This document shows positions 34,641 through 43,876 of a DNA stretch of 64,000 nt, piece by piece. This DNA is from CALAZP01 sp964410725. GTDB lineage: Bacteria > Bacteroidota > Bacteroidia > Chitinophagales > Saprospiraceae. Location: assembly GCA_964410725.1 (NCBI GenBank), contig CAYPID010000005.1:7369-71368 (forward strand), given 5' to 3'. Every line of letters begins with the position of its first letter. Position 1 is the first letter of the stretch. Position numbers and translations under genes: made by a program. The notes beneath the pieces are model-generated. The model worked only from the letters and a program-made list of their open reading frames with translations, did no database searches and was not told the DNA's origin.

Positions 34641-35393
34641 CTATACTTCAGTATTCGAACCGATTACAGAAGAAAAATAGGATCGATTCATCATTGCAAT
34701 ATTTTCTACAGAAATTTCTTTTGGGCATTCTGCTTCGCAGGCCGTAACGTTAGAACACATTCCGAAACCTTCGGCATCCATTTGTTTAACCATGGCCTGA
34801 ACTCTTCTGCTTTGTTCAACCTGTCCTTGTGGTAGTTTGCCTAAGTGGGAAACTTTAGCGGAGGTAAACAACATAGCAGAAGCATTAGGACAGGCGGCTA
34901 CACAAGCACCACATCCAATACATGCTGCTGCATCGAAAGCTGAGGAGGCGATTTCCTTCTCAACGGGAATCGCATTAGCGTCTTGTGCTTGACCTGTATT
35001 AACGGAAATATACCCACCTGCCTGTATAATTCTGTCAAAGGAAGAGCGGTCCACAACTAAGTCTTTAACGACAGGAAAGGCCTTTGCTCGGAAAGGCTCA
35101 ATGGTGATGGTATCGCCATCTTTAAAGTGGCGCATGTGAAGTTGGCAAGTGGTAGTACCGGGTTGTGGTCCATGAGGGTGTCCATTGATGACCATGGAGC
35201 AAGTTCCACAAATTCCTTCACGACAATCGTGTTCAAAGGAAACAGGCGATCCTTTTTCAGCAATAATTTGCTCATTGAGCACATCTAACATTTCCAAAAA
35301 AGACATATCAGGGCTCACCTCGTTTAGAGTGTATGTGACAAAGTCACCCTTGAATTCACCGCCCTCTCTCCATATTTTGAGTGTCAATTTCAT
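34641..35393 (-). CDS. sdhB: Succinate dehydrogenase/fumarate reductase iron-sulfur subunit
   Basis: The 250-residue electron-transfer subunit of complex II, on the cytoplasmic face of the inner membrane. The [2Fe-2S] ligands are C57, C62, C65 and C83 (CREGICGTC). Four-cysteine motif C158-x2-C161-x2-C164-x3-C168 and the later C213, C219 and C223 carry the [4Fe-4S] and [3Fe-4S] clusters. It passes electrons from the FAD of SdhA to the haems of SdhC. It is the last gene of the - strand operon sdhC-sdhA-sdhB, 11 bp after sdhA. Length and motifs are those of the Bacteroidota type B enzyme. Nothing odd was seen. Confidence 0.97.
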   Translation of the reverse strand: MKLTLKIWREGGEFKGDFVTYTLNEVSPDMSFLEMLDVLNEQIIAEKGSPVSFEHDCREGICGTCSMVINGHPHGPQPGTTTCQLHMRHFKDGDTITIEPFRAKAFPVVKDLVVDRSSFDRIIQAGGYISVNTGQAQDANAIPVEKEIASSAFDAAACIGCGACVAACPNASAMLFTSAKVSHLGKLPQGQVEQSRRVQAMVKQMDAEGFGMCSNVTACEAECPKEISVENIAMMNRSYFSSVIGSNTEV

Positions 35394-35404
35394 AACCTAT
35401 ATTT

Positions 35405-37405
35405 TTATTTATAAGATCTGGTCTTAAGTTCAACATTTTCAAATATCAAAGGTTCCTTGTGGAGCACTGGCTCAGTGTCCCATCCGTTGTATTCCCATGC
35501 AGCTACATAGGTGTAATTTTCATCATCTCTCAAAGCTTCTCCTTCTTCTGTCTGGTATTCTTCCCTAAAGTGTCCTCCACAAGATTCATTTCTATTGAGG
35601 GCATCCACAACCATCAATTCACCCATCTCTAGGAAATCTGCCACTCGGTAAGCTTTTTCTAACTCGGGATTGTATTCATTATTGCTGCCAGGAACAAAAG
35701 CATCTCTATAGAATTCTTCTCTAAGCTCTTGAATCATTTTTCTAGCTTTAAGAAGTCCTTCTTCACTTCTGGACATTCCGCAATAGTCCCACATGATTTT
35801 ACCTAACCTTCGGTGGAAACTCTCTACAGATTGATTTCCTTTGATAGAAAGGAGTTGGTCAATCCTCGCTTGGGCTTGTTTTTGGGCTTCAATAAAGGGT
35901 TCACCATCAGGATCAATGGCTGGAGTTCTGATTTCATCTGCTAGGAAGGAACCAATGGTATAAGGTAAAACAAAGTATCCATCAGCCAGGCCTTGCATCA
36001 GTGCAGAAGCTCCTAATCGATTAGCTCCGTGATCACTAAAGTTAGCTTCTCCGGCGGCAAACAAGCCCGGGATATTGGTTTGAAGGTTATAGTCTACCCA
36101 TAATCCCCCCATAGTATAGTGAACTGCTGGGTAGATTTTCATGGGTAGTTTGTATGGATTTTCTCCCGTAATCTTTTCGTACATCTGAAATAAGTTTCCG
36201 TACTTTTCAGATACAACTTCCTCTCCTAATTGGATGATGGTTGTTTCATCGGGATTTTTGAGGCCTTGTGAAAGCGCTTTGGATTGGCCGTACCTTTTAA
36301 TGGCTGCTGAGAAATCCATAAATACTGCCAAACCAGTTTTACTTACTCCCAGGCCTTCATCGCATGCCACCTTAGCGGCTCTTGAGGCCACATCTCTAGG
36401 TACCAGGTTGCCAAATGCAGGGTACCTTCTTTCTAAGAAGTAATCTCTGTCATCTTCGGGAATATCCGTTCCTTTTTTCTCTCCTTTGCGAATCGCTTCT
36501 GCATCTTCTTTTTTCTTAGGCACCCATACCCGGCCATCGTTTCTCAAACTTTCGGACATTAGGGTGAGTTTGGATTGGTACTCACCACTAACAGGAATAC
36601 AAGTGGGATGGATTTGTGTGAAAGAAGGATTGGCCATATAGGCTCCTCTTCTGACCGCTCTCCAAGCAGCTGAAACGTTACAATTCATGGCATTGGTGGA
36701 GAGGTAGAAAACATTGCCATATCCACCTGTTCCCAATACGACAGCATGGGCAGCAAATCTTTCCAATTCACCAGTTAAAAGGTTTCTGGCAATAATTCCC
36801 CTTGCCTTTCCATCCACCATCACCAGATCAACCATTTCGTGCCGGTTGTACATTTTGACGTTTCCTTTGGATATCTGTCTGGATAGCGATTGATATGCAC
36901 CCAATAATAATTGCTGTCCGGTTTGACCCCTAGCGTAGAAAGTTCTACTTACTTGAACCCCCCCAAAAGATCTATTTTCCAACAAGCCGCCGTATTCCCT
37001 GGCAAAGGGAACCCCTTGGGCAACTGCTTGGTCGATAATTTCGGTACTGACCTCTGCCAATCTATGTACATTGGCTTCTCTAGACCTGTAATCCCCTCCT
37101 TTTATAGTATCGTAGAAGAGGCGGTAAACAGAGTCGCCGTCGTTTTGATAGTTCTTAGCGGCATTGATGCCGCCCTGAGCAGCTATAGAATGCGCACGCC
37201 TGGGACTGTCGTGAAAAGTAAAACACTTAACATTATATCCCAATTCTCCTAGGGTAGCAGCTGCGGCACCTCCTGCCAAACCAGTTCCTACTACAATTAT
37301 TTCGATTCTCCTTTTATTATTAGGAGCAACCAAAGGAACAGTGGATCTATAGGTAGACCATTTTTTTGCTAATTCACCAACTGGAACTTTACCATCGAGT
37401 TGCAT
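35405..37405 (-). CDS. sdhA: Succinate dehydrogenase/fumarate reductase flavoprotein subunit
   Basis: The 666-residue catalytic subunit oxidises succinate to fumarate (or the reverse). The FAD dinucleotide motif VGTGLAGG is at residues 39-46. H72 in AHSIAAQGG is the histidine that binds FAD covalently. The active-site region HPTCIPVSGEYQSKLTLMSESLRNDG and the late HYTMGG and GAN-RLGASAL motifs are present. The length and the HPTCIP variant agree with the type B enzymes of Bacteroidota and epsilon-proteobacteria. The gene lies between sdhC (30 bp upstream) and sdhB (11 bp downstream). Confidence 0.97.
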   Translation of the reverse strand: MQLDGKVPVGELAKKWSTYRSTVPLVAPNNKRRIEIIVVGTGLAGGAAAATLGELGYNVKCFTFHDSPRRAHSIAAQGGINAAKNYQNDGDSVYRLFYDTIKGGDYRSREANVHRLAEVSTEIIDQAVAQGVPFAREYGGLLENRSFGGVQVSRTFYARGQTGQQLLLGAYQSLSRQISKGNVKMYNRHEMVDLVMVDGKARGIIARNLLTGELERFAAHAVVLGTGGYGNVFYLSTNAMNCNVSAAWRAVRRGAYMANPSFTQIHPTCIPVSGEYQSKLTLMSESLRNDGRVWVPKKKEDAEAIRKGEKKGTDIPEDDRDYFLERRYPAFGNLVPRDVASRAAKVACDEGLGVSKTGLAVFMDFSAAIKRYGQSKALSQGLKNPDETTIIQLGEEVVSEKYGNLFQMYEKITGENPYKLPMKIYPAVHYTMGGLWVDYNLQTNIPGLFAAGEANFSDHGANRLGASALMQGLADGYFVLPYTIGSFLADEIRTPAIDPDGEPFIEAQKQAQARIDQLLSIKGNQSVESFHRRLGKIMWDYCGMSRSEEGLLKARKMIQELREEFYRDAFVPGSNNEYNPELEKAYRVADFLEMGELMVVDALNRNESCGGHFREEYQTEEGEALRDDENYTYVAAWEYNGWDTEPVLHKEPLIFENVELKTRSYK

Positions 37406-37435
37406 ATTCGAAAAATTTAATCTTTATCAATTCTG

Positions 37436-38137
37436 TTACAATAAACCTATACTTCTTGCATACATGACCAAAGGAATCGCAGCAAAACCGAATGGAACGG
37501 CAACAGCATATAATTTTCCCAACCCTTGAATAAGTGGGGTATATTTTTTGTGATTTAATCCTAATGTTTGAAAAGCACTTTGAAATCCATGGAATAAATG
37601 GATGCCAATGACCACCATTGAAAGGACATAAATAATTACAAAAGTAAGATCTGCATAGGTAACTGCTACAATGGCGTATAAATCAGCAATGTTTTTGCCA
37701 TCAACTGTTATTTCAGCTACGTTTCCCATTTTCATTTGCAACCAAAATTGATACAAGTGAAGGGCGATAAAAATAAAAATGATGACCCCTAATCTACCCA
37801 TGTTACTGGACGCAAAACTTGAGGTACTTTTTGCTTGGGTAACTTTTACAGCATACCCTTTGGATCCTCTTGCCTTGCGATTGGCCATCATCAGGGCAAT
37901 TCCTTGTACCGTATGCAGTAAAATGAAGAAATAAAGTAGGTAAGAAACCGTTTTGATTAATGGATTGGTGGTCATGAATTCAGTGTAGAGGTTGAAGGCT
38001 TGCCCCCCGTCGTTGGCAAACAATTGGAGGTTACCGACCAAGTGAACCAATAGAAAAATAATCAAAAAAAGACCTGTCAGCGACATGATTAATTTCTTTC
38101 CTATCGATGAGGTAAGAAAATGCGAAAACCAGCTCAT
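37436..38137 (-). CDS. sdhC: Succinate dehydrogenase cytochrome b subunit (single-subunit, di-haem type)
   Basis: A 233-residue membrane anchor with five predicted helices that hands electrons to menaquinone. Candidate haem-ligand histidines lie within the helices: H32 (LLVHLVGNL), the LLHTVQG histidine near 79, ALHLYQFW near 133, and GIHLFHGFQ near 185. One subunit with this many intramembrane histidines is typical of type B di-haem complex II, which has no SdhD. It is the first gene of the operon, and a near-consensus promoter lies just upstream (38172-38202). Confidence 0.95.
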   Translation of the reverse strand: MSWFSHFLTSSIGKKLIMSLTGLFLIIFLLVHLVGNLQLFANDGGQAFNLYTEFMTTNPLIKTVSYLLYFFILLHTVQGIALMMANRKARGSKGYAVKVTQAKSTSSFASSNMGRLGVIIFIFIALHLYQFWLQMKMGNVAEITVDGKNIADLYAIVAVTYADLTFVIIYVLSMVVIGIHLFHGFQSAFQTLGLNHKKYTPLIQGLGKLYAVAVPFGFAAIPLVMYARSIGLL

Positions 38138-38171
38138 TGATTCCTATTTAAGTGATTAATTTTAAGAAAAA

Positions 38172-38202
38172 CAAAACTACAGTTAAATGGATTTTTTCCA
38201 AA
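38172..38202 (-). promoter_or_regulatory. Bacteroidota-type promoter for sdhCAB
   Basis: Read on the - strand, TTTG (38202-38199) and TAGTTTTG (38179-38172) are separated by 19 bp, a full match to the TTTG / TAnnTTTG consensus and spacing. The -7 element ends 35 bp before the sdhC ATG at 38137. Confidence 0.82.
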
Positions 38203-38295
38203 GGGGCTTATTTCAATGTTGGTATTATCTCCTTATTTAGAATAAATCAAAATAAAAGAAATGAGTTGTGATGGTCGTAAGAAGCTTCAAAAAGT

Positions 38296-38303
38296 TAACT
38301 TTG
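38296..38303 (+). promoter_or_regulatory. Possible -7 promoter element
   Basis: TAACTTTG matches the TAnnTTTG consensus and lies about 53 bp upstream of the ATG at 38357. The nearest TTG upstream (38266-38268) is 27 bp away, longer than usual, so only the -7 half is well supported. Confidence 0.45.
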
Positions 38304-38356
38304 AAACACAAATGACTATCTATCAATTGACATTAATTACAAATTGAACCATTGCC

Positions 38357-38854
38357 ATGTCAACTACGAAAAAGGTGAGCTTTAAAGAATTGCTGCATTA
38401 TTTTCCTAAGGTGGATTTACCAATTACACTAGGTGAACATACGCATCATAATTTCAGTGAAAACAACGAGCCTTTGCCTATGGCTTTGGTGACCCATTTT
38501 TTTGAGCCGTTACATCGGGAGGAAATGGATGAGCACACAGAATTTATTCCTGGTTTTTTACTTCCCGATACTTTTGGATTTGTTGCTATAGTCTATTGGA
38601 AGGCCTCTTTAATGAATTACCAGCATATTCTGTTGACGACTACTGAAAAGGGAGAGTACATAGATCATCGGGTTATTGCAGGTACTGCATTTGACGACGA
38701 GACGGTGGTTCAATCAGTAGCTACGATTACCCCTGATTGGGAAATCGTAATTGTTAGTGGAATATCAGGCGACGGTCAAATGGATACGCAACAGACCACT
38801 GCAAGACAATTGGAACTTTTGCCGGAAGGCATAATACAAGAGCTAGAGGATTGA
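38357..38854 (+). CDS. Conserved hypothetical soluble protein
   Basis: A 165-residue protein with no signal or membrane segment. The N-terminus (SFKELLHYFPKVDLPITLGEHTHHNFSENNEPLP) includes a histidine-rich patch, followed by mixed strands (FVAIVYWKASLMNYQHILLTTTEKGEYID) and an acidic C-terminal tail. I do not recognise a family; the histidines (THHNF) could bind metal, but nothing else supports that. It stands alone between the divergent sdh operon and rnr, 82 bp before the rnr start. A well-formed reading frame with normal composition and a -7 promoter motif upstream support it being a real gene. Confidence 0.7.
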   Translation: MSTTKKVSFKELLHYFPKVDLPITLGEHTHHNFSENNEPLPMALVTHFFEPLHREEMDEHTEFIPGFLLPDTFGFVAIVYWKASLMNYQHILLTTTEKGEYIDHRVIAGTAFDDETVVQSVATITPDWEIVIVSGISGDGQMDTQQTTARQLELLPEGIIQELED

Positions 38855-38936
38855 TTTCTCAAGGAATCGCACAAATGTCCGTGTCGTGTTGTTATAAGGA
38901 TTGAACTATGTCTGAATACAGACTAATATAAAGAAC

Positions 38937-41099
38937 ATGACTAAGAAAAAAAAGAAGCCTCATATTAAAGGGAGGCATCTAAATGGAGGGGTTTTAAAGG
39001 GAAAAATCTGGGCTTTTTTCAAAAAGCAGAAAAGAAAAGCATTTAATCCTAAGCAAGTAGGCGCTCATTTAATGGTGGCTAATAATCAAGAACAAATTGT
39101 CAATGCATTGGAGGATTTGGTGCGTCAGGGCAAACTCATTAAGGACAAAGATTTTAGGTATTCCGTTCATCCCAAGCAATTGGGAGGTAAAAAGCCTGAG
39201 GCCATTGCTGTGGGAAAGGTTGATATTACAAGAACGGGATCTGCTTATATTGTAGCGGAAGATACGGAGGACGATATTTTTGTTCCAGCAAGTAGAATTC
39301 ATTCAGCCAGAAATGGCGATGTGGTGCAGGTGCGTTATTGGTGGCCTCGAGGAAGGCGGCGACCCGAAGGAGAAGTGGTGGAGGTTGTACAACGTGCTGC
39401 TGAAAACTTTATAGGAAAAGTAACGCTTCACAAAAATTATGGATGGGTTACCACGGTGGGGCTTCACTCATTAGATGTAATGATTCCTAGTGAGCACCTC
39501 AAAGGTGCAGAGGAAGGAGAAATGGTGGTGGTTAGAGTGACCAATTGGGGAGATACTATTGATGGCAGACCAGAGGGCATGATTACCAGCCGGTTAGGGG
39601 GACAGGACTCACATGAAATTGAGATGAAGGCCATTATTCTCAACAATGGATTTCCTTTAGATTTTTCGCCTGAGGCAATGGAAGAAGCGAATGCGCTACC
39701 TTTGGAAATTTCTCAAACGGAGATTGATCAAAGAAGAGATTTGCGAGGGGTAACTACCTTTACCATAGACCCCGCGACAGCTAAGGATTTTGATGATGCG
39801 CTTTCTTTTAGGGTATTGGAAAATGGCAATATCGAGATTGGAATTCATATTGCTGATGTCTCTCATTACGTTCGGTCGGGAACTTTATTAGATCAGGAGG
39901 CATTCGAGCGCAGTACTTCAGTGTATTTGGTGGACCGAGTGAATCCCATGCTTCCGGAAGTGCTTTCTAATGAATTGTGTTCTTTAAAGCCACATGAAGA
40001 CAAACTCACTTTTTCAGCAGTCTTCGAATTTACTCCCTCTTTTAAAATAATAGGGGAATGGTTTGGAAGGACGATTATTCATTCAGATCGGAGGTTTACC
40101 TACGAAGAGGCACAGGAAGTAATAGAAAAAAAAGAGGGAGATTATGTAGAAGAGTTATTAAAACTCAATGAAATTGCAGAAAAACTCAGAAAAGAGCGAT
40201 TTAAGGAGGGCTCCATTGGGTTTGAGACAGATGAAGTTCAATTTAAATTAGACGAACAAGGTAATCCAATTGGAATTTTTTTGAAAGAGCGAAAAGCAGC
40301 TCACATGCTGGTAGAGGATTTCATGTTGTTGGCCAATAAAAAGGTAGCTTTATTTATTGCACACAAGGAGGAAAAAGCTCGGAAAAACATTCCGTTTGTG
40401 TACCGAATCCACGACGAACCCGATATTGATCGGGTCATGGACCTAGCTTTGTTTGCCGCTGGTCTGGGCTTTACGATTGATACCAAAACTCCTCAATCGA
40501 TAGCTAAATCGTTTAATTTACTCGTAGAAAAGGGGCGGGAAGAGGTTGGATTAAAATTATTGGAGCCTTTAGCCATACGAACAATGGCGAAGGCCATATA
40601 CTCTACTAAGAATATTGGCCATTATGGTTTGGGGTTTTCGCATTATACTCATTTTACTTCACCCATTCGGCGGTATTCCGATGTATTGGTACATCGGTTG
40701 TTGGATAAAAATCTGGGTGATGAGGTGTCTGCAGTCCCTGCTGGACCATTAGAAGAGCAGTGTAAACATATTTCTTCTATGGAGCGAAAGGCGATGGAAG
40801 CAGAGCGGGAATCAGTGAAGTATAAGCAGGTTCAATATTTGGAACAACACATTGGGGAAGAGTTTACCGGATTCATTAGCGGTATTACCGAGCGGGGTTT
40901 TTATGTAGAATTGGTGGAGAACCGTTGTGAAGGAATGATCAGTATTAGGAATTTGAAGGAACCTATTGAATTGATGGATGGAAATTTAAGAGCAATGGGT
41001 AGAACCAGTGGCACTGTTTTTCAGATGGGTGATTTCATCAAGGTTCGGCTTAAGGAAACCAATCTCGTGAAGCGTCAGATTGATTTTGAATTGGTTTAG
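38937..41099 (+). CDS. rnr: Ribonuclease R
   Basis: A 720-residue 3'-5' exoribonuclease that degrades structured RNA in the cytoplasm. An N-terminal lysine-rich helix-turn-helix region comes first (residues 1-80), then two cold-shock/OB domains (about 80-230). The RNB catalytic domain has the D-x5-D-x-DD set at D278, D284, D286 and D287 (DPATAKDFDDA). The TSPIRRYSDVLVHR motif lies near residue 575. The S1 domain at the C-terminus (about 640-720) begins GEEFTGFISGITERGFYVEL. Length and order match the RNase R/VacB family. It ends 6 bp from the convergent NUDIX gene. Confidence 0.96.
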   Translation: MTKKKKKPHIKGRHLNGGVLKGKIWAFFKKQKRKAFNPKQVGAHLMVANNQEQIVNALEDLVRQGKLIKDKDFRYSVHPKQLGGKKPEAIAVGKVDITRTGSAYIVAEDTEDDIFVPASRIHSARNGDVVQVRYWWPRGRRRPEGEVVEVVQRAAENFIGKVTLHKNYGWVTTVGLHSLDVMIPSEHLKGAEEGEMVVVRVTNWGDTIDGRPEGMITSRLGGQDSHEIEMKAIILNNGFPLDFSPEAMEEANALPLEISQTEIDQRRDLRGVTTFTIDPATAKDFDDALSFRVLENGNIEIGIHIADVSHYVRSGTLLDQEAFERSTSVYLVDRVNPMLPEVLSNELCSLKPHEDKLTFSAVFEFTPSFKIIGEWFGRTIIHSDRRFTYEEAQEVIEKKEGDYVEELLKLNEIAEKLRKERFKEGSIGFETDEVQFKLDEQGNPIGIFLKERKAAHMLVEDFMLLANKKVALFIAHKEEKARKNIPFVYRIHDEPDIDRVMDLALFAAGLGFTIDTKTPQSIAKSFNLLVEKGREEVGLKLLEPLAIRTMAKAIYSTKNIGHYGLGFSHYTHFTSPIRRYSDVLVHRLLDKNLGDEVSAVPAGPLEEQCKHISSMERKAMEAERESVKYKQVQYLEQHIGEEFTGFISGITERGFYVELVENRCEGMISIRNLKEPIELMDGNLRAMGRTSGTVFQMGDFIKVRLKETNLVKRQIDFELV

Positions 41100-41105
41100 G
41101 GGTAG

Positions 41106-41651
41106 TTAGTGAACGCCATGAAAATAGTACATCAATGCACTTATGGTATGGGGGTGATCAAACTTTCCGGAATAAAGCATATCCTGGACTTTTTCAATAG
41201 GCAATAATACGATTTCGATATCTTCACCCTCATCAAATTCAGTTTCACTTCTGAGGAGTGCCGCACAGGTCGTTTGATAATGAAACACATAAGCATCCAT
41301 ATAGACGGGGTTAGATGCAATTTTGCCTAGTGGTAACATATCCCCTGCTTTGTATCCCGTCTCCTCCCTTAATTCTCGGATTCCAGCAACCTTGGGATCC
41401 TCACCTTCGTCTATTAGACCTCCGGGAATTTCCAAGGTGAAATTTTGGGTACCAAAACGAAATTGCTTGACAAAAACCATTTGGGTTTCATCTACCACAG
41501 CAACCACATTAACAGCATCCCTACTATTTAAAACTACCCTTGGCGCCAAAATGCCATTTCTCGGGTTCTCCATTAAATCTATCCTCGCTTTGAAAAGCCT
41601 CAGGTCTGGCCCCTCTTCAGATTTTAAGCACTTCCATTTCTTGAGTTCCAA
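41106..41651 (-). CDS. NUDIX hydrolase, ADP-ribose pyrophosphatase type
   Basis: A 181-residue NUDIX protein with an intact box beginning GLIDEGE and ending RELREETGY. The upstream strands (VNVVAVVDETQMVFVKQFRFGTQNFTLEIPGG) follow the pattern of ADP-ribose/nucleotide-sugar pyrophosphatases, with the typical QFRFG and EIPGG signatures. Likely substrates are ADP-ribose or related sugar nucleotides, in the cytoplasm. It lies 11 bp downstream of a small unknown gene on the same strand, with which it is probably co-transcribed, and is convergent with rnr. Confidence 0.9.
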   Translation of the reverse strand: MELKKWKCLKSEEGPDLRLFKARIDLMENPRNGILAPRVVLNSRDAVNVVAVVDETQMVFVKQFRFGTQNFTLEIPGGLIDEGEDPKVAGIRELREETGYKAGDMLPLGKIASNPVYMDAYVFHYQTTCAALLRSETEFDEGEDIEIVLLPIEKVQDMLYSGKFDHPHTISALMYYFHGVH

Positions 41652-41662
41652 TCTTGGTTGAT

Positions 41663-42097
41663 TTATTCTTCTATAATGGCATCATCAATGATCTCATCTC
41701 CATCTCCGTCCAAATCTTCAAATCCTTTGACAGGCCCTTTGGCTGGTTTTTCCACTTGGTCAAGTTTGCCCTCAATGGTTATTTTACCTTTTTGAACTGC
41801 ATCGTAATCACCTCGAGCAAATTGATCTGCTTTTTCAAAGAAATCACCTGAGTCATCTAGCAAACCCTCCCCATGGGAGCTGTGTGGGCGAAATTCCCGC
41901 TCTTTTTTTTCCTGCTCTTTTTCTCTGCGAGCTATTTCATCGTAATGATCTATTTTACTTTTAATTTTATCACCCAGTGAAGCGGATTCTTTTTTTATTT
42001 TATCGGCAGTGTCCCAAACTTTATCCACCATTTGATCAGAGGCCGCTATCGTTTTTTCCCCAAAGAGCGCTTCTTTGATTTTATCCAATATTCCCAT
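41663..42097 (-). CDS. Small charged hypothetical protein
   Basis: A 144-residue, highly charged protein. I start at ATG 42097 (MGILDKIKEALFGEK); the in-frame ATG at 42112 would add a poor MEKKI tail. It has an amphipathic N-terminal helix and a repeated lysine/aspartate pattern (KVWDTADKIKKESASLGDKIKSKI) that resembles stress-type or YtxH/LEA-like helices. A run of charged residues follows (REKEQEKKEREF), then an acidic end, DLDGDGDEIIDD, that could bind calcium. It has no signal peptide. The function is not recognised. A TACCTTTG motif on the - strand (42117-42110) fits the -7 consensus, but it lies only 12 bp before the start and lacks a -33 partner. Confidence 0.65.
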   Translation of the reverse strand: MGILDKIKEALFGEKTIAASDQMVDKVWDTADKIKKESASLGDKIKSKIDHYDEIARREKEQEKKEREFRPHSSHGEGLLDDSGDFFEKADQFARGDYDAVQKGKITIEGKLDQVEKPAKGPVKGFEDLDGDGDEIIDDAIIEE

Positions 42098-42171
42098 AAT
42101 CTTTTTTTCCAAAGGTAATCGATTTCCATACTTTTAGGAAATTGATATTTTTACCAAAAATTAAAAGGAAT

Positions 42172-43209
42172 ATGGATTACGCGTATTTAGGACATACCGA
42201 TATAAAAGTGAGTAAGATTTGTTTGGGAACCATGACTTTCGGTGAACAAAACACCGAAGCAGAAGGGCATGAGCAGTTGGATTATGCTTTAGATCACGAA
42301 GTTAATTTTATTGACACAGCGGAGATGTATGCTGTTCCAGGCAGAAGAGAAACGCAAGGAAAAACAGAAGAAATAATAGGTACCTGGATTCAGAAAAGAA
42401 AAAATAGAAACACTTTTATACTCTCATCAAAAGTGGTTGGACCTACTGATATGACTTGGATCAGAGAAAATGCCGGTTTTAAAAAAGAACAAATCCGGGA
42501 AGCCATCGAGGGGAGTCTGAGGAGGCTTCAAACAGATTATATCGATTTGTATCAATTACACTGGCCGGAAAGACCCACTACCATGTTTGGCGTCCGCAAC
42601 TATCCTGCTCATAAAAGTGACCGCTGGAAGGATAATTTTCACGAGGTATTAATGAGTATGCAAGAACTAGTGGACGAAGGAAAGATTCGATATTTTGGAT
42701 TATCTAATGAAACTCCATGGGGTACCATGCGTTGTTTGCAGCTATCAGAAAAGTTTGATTTACCCAGATGTGTTAGTGTTCAAAACCCCTATAATCTGCT
42801 TAATAGACACTATGAGGTGGGATTGTCTGAGGTATCCATGATGGAAAAAGTTGGACTTTTGGCTTATTCACCTATGGCATTTGGTTTGCTCTCCGGAAAA
42901 TATGAAGACGGGACAGATACTGATTTTTCGCGCCTTAATCGATTCAAACAAATGTCCCGTTACGATGCGCCGCATACCAGAGCTGCAGCTAAAAAGTATA
43001 TTCAATTGGCTAAAGACCACCAGCTTAGTCCGGCTCAGATGAGTTTGGCTTTTATCAATGATCAACCTTTTGTGACCAGCAACATTATCGGTGCTACTGA
43101 CATGCAACAACTGAAGGACAATATTGAAAGCATTCAAATCAAATTAACCCCAGAAATACTAAAGGAAATCAATGCCATTCATGAAGAGATTCCCAATCCT
43201 TCTTGTTAA
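42172..43209 (+). CDS. Aldo/keto reductase, Tas-like
   Basis: A 345-residue NADPH-dependent aldo/keto reductase similar in length and layout to E. coli Tas. The start is ATG 42172 (MDYAYLGHTDIKVSKI), preceded by AAAAGGAAT; an in-frame ATG 30 bp upstream is not favoured. The catalytic tetrad is D48 and Y53 (FIDTAEMY), K87 (LSSKVVG) and H130 (YQLHWPE). The insertion with MYAVPGRRETQGKTEEIIG is typical of the Tas subgroup, and the C-terminal SNIIGATDMQQLKDNI holds the cofactor phosphate. The physiological substrate is unknown. The next gene begins 12 bp downstream. Confidence 0.92.
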   Translation: MDYAYLGHTDIKVSKICLGTMTFGEQNTEAEGHEQLDYALDHEVNFIDTAEMYAVPGRRETQGKTEEIIGTWIQKRKNRNTFILSSKVVGPTDMTWIRENAGFKKEQIREAIEGSLRRLQTDYIDLYQLHWPERPTTMFGVRNYPAHKSDRWKDNFHEVLMSMQELVDEGKIRYFGLSNETPWGTMRCLQLSEKFDLPRCVSVQNPYNLLNRHYEVGLSEVSMMEKVGLLAYSPMAFGLLSGKYEDGTDTDFSRLNRFKQMSRYDAPHTRAAAKKYIQLAKDHQLSPAQMSLAFINDQPFVTSNIIGATDMQQLKDNIESIQIKLTPEILKEINAIHEEIPNPSC

Positions 43210-43221
43210 AACCTAAGTTGG

Positions 43222-43869
43222 ATGCAATTAGATTTACTCAATGAATATTTGGTAGCTTTTCAAACCGGAAGAACGGAAGACAAATGGGTTTCTTTCTATG
43301 AAGCGGTTGATAATTTTCAAGCCAATTGGAATTTGCAATCCGACGAATTAGCAGAAATGTACCATGCTTCGCTTCATTCTATGCAGTCTAGGCGTTGGTG
43401 GAATCGAGAGGCCTTTGAACCCAAAAAGGTGATGTTGACCTTTATGAAAATAGAGCCTGAATTCTGCAAGCATGCCTTTCGAGATTTATTCGATGAAACT
43501 AAAGCTATTGACGGAAGAATAGAAAGGTTTGTTTTTTATTGCGGTGAATTATTGGATTTGCTCAAAGAATCTTCGCCTAAATCAAAAATTAGAAGCCACT
43601 ACCACGATAAAGAATATCAAATGCCCTTCCTTTATCTAGCCCTCAAATATCCCCAGCAATACGCGCCATACGATTTCGAGGGATTTTGCCAGTTTTTAGA
43701 AAAAGTAGGTTCCCGACAAATCCCGCTGACACATGATTTGGAAAGGTACCCCAAGGTGGTAAAAACACTTTCGAATATGCTAACCAAACAGGGAATATCT
43801 TCTGAATATCCCGGTATGTTGGTTTACGAATTCATGAGTTTTGTAACGGAAAGAGATTTTCCTCTGTGA
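43222..43869 (+). CDS. Conserved hypothetical protein
   Basis: A 215-residue soluble protein, mostly alpha-helical, with frequent aromatic residues (QSRRWWNREAFEPKKVMLTFMKIEPEF). Middle and late parts (FRDLFDETKAIDGRIERFVFYCGELLDLLK, then MPFLYLALKYPQQYAPYDFEGF) recall an N-terminal module I associate with some McrB/restriction-like proteins in Bacteroidota. The nuclease or GTPase parts are absent and I would not assign that function. It follows the aldo/keto reductase by 12 bp and may share its transcript. It is convergent with the giant T9SS protein (7 bp). Confidence 0.7.
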   Translation: MQLDLLNEYLVAFQTGRTEDKWVSFYEAVDNFQANWNLQSDELAEMYHASLHSMQSRRWWNREAFEPKKVMLTFMKIEPEFCKHAFRDLFDETKAIDGRIERFVFYCGELLDLLKESSPKSKIRSHYHDKEYQMPFLYLALKYPQQYAPYDFEGFCQFLEKVGSRQIPLTHDLERYPKVVKTLSNMLTKQGISSEYPGMLVYEFMSFVTERDFPL

Positions 43870-43876
43870 TTCAACC

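Noticed and set aside
43222..43869. A restriction-system (McrB-like) component
   Set aside because: Only a vague resemblance to an accessory module; no GTPase, nuclease or methylase gene is nearby.
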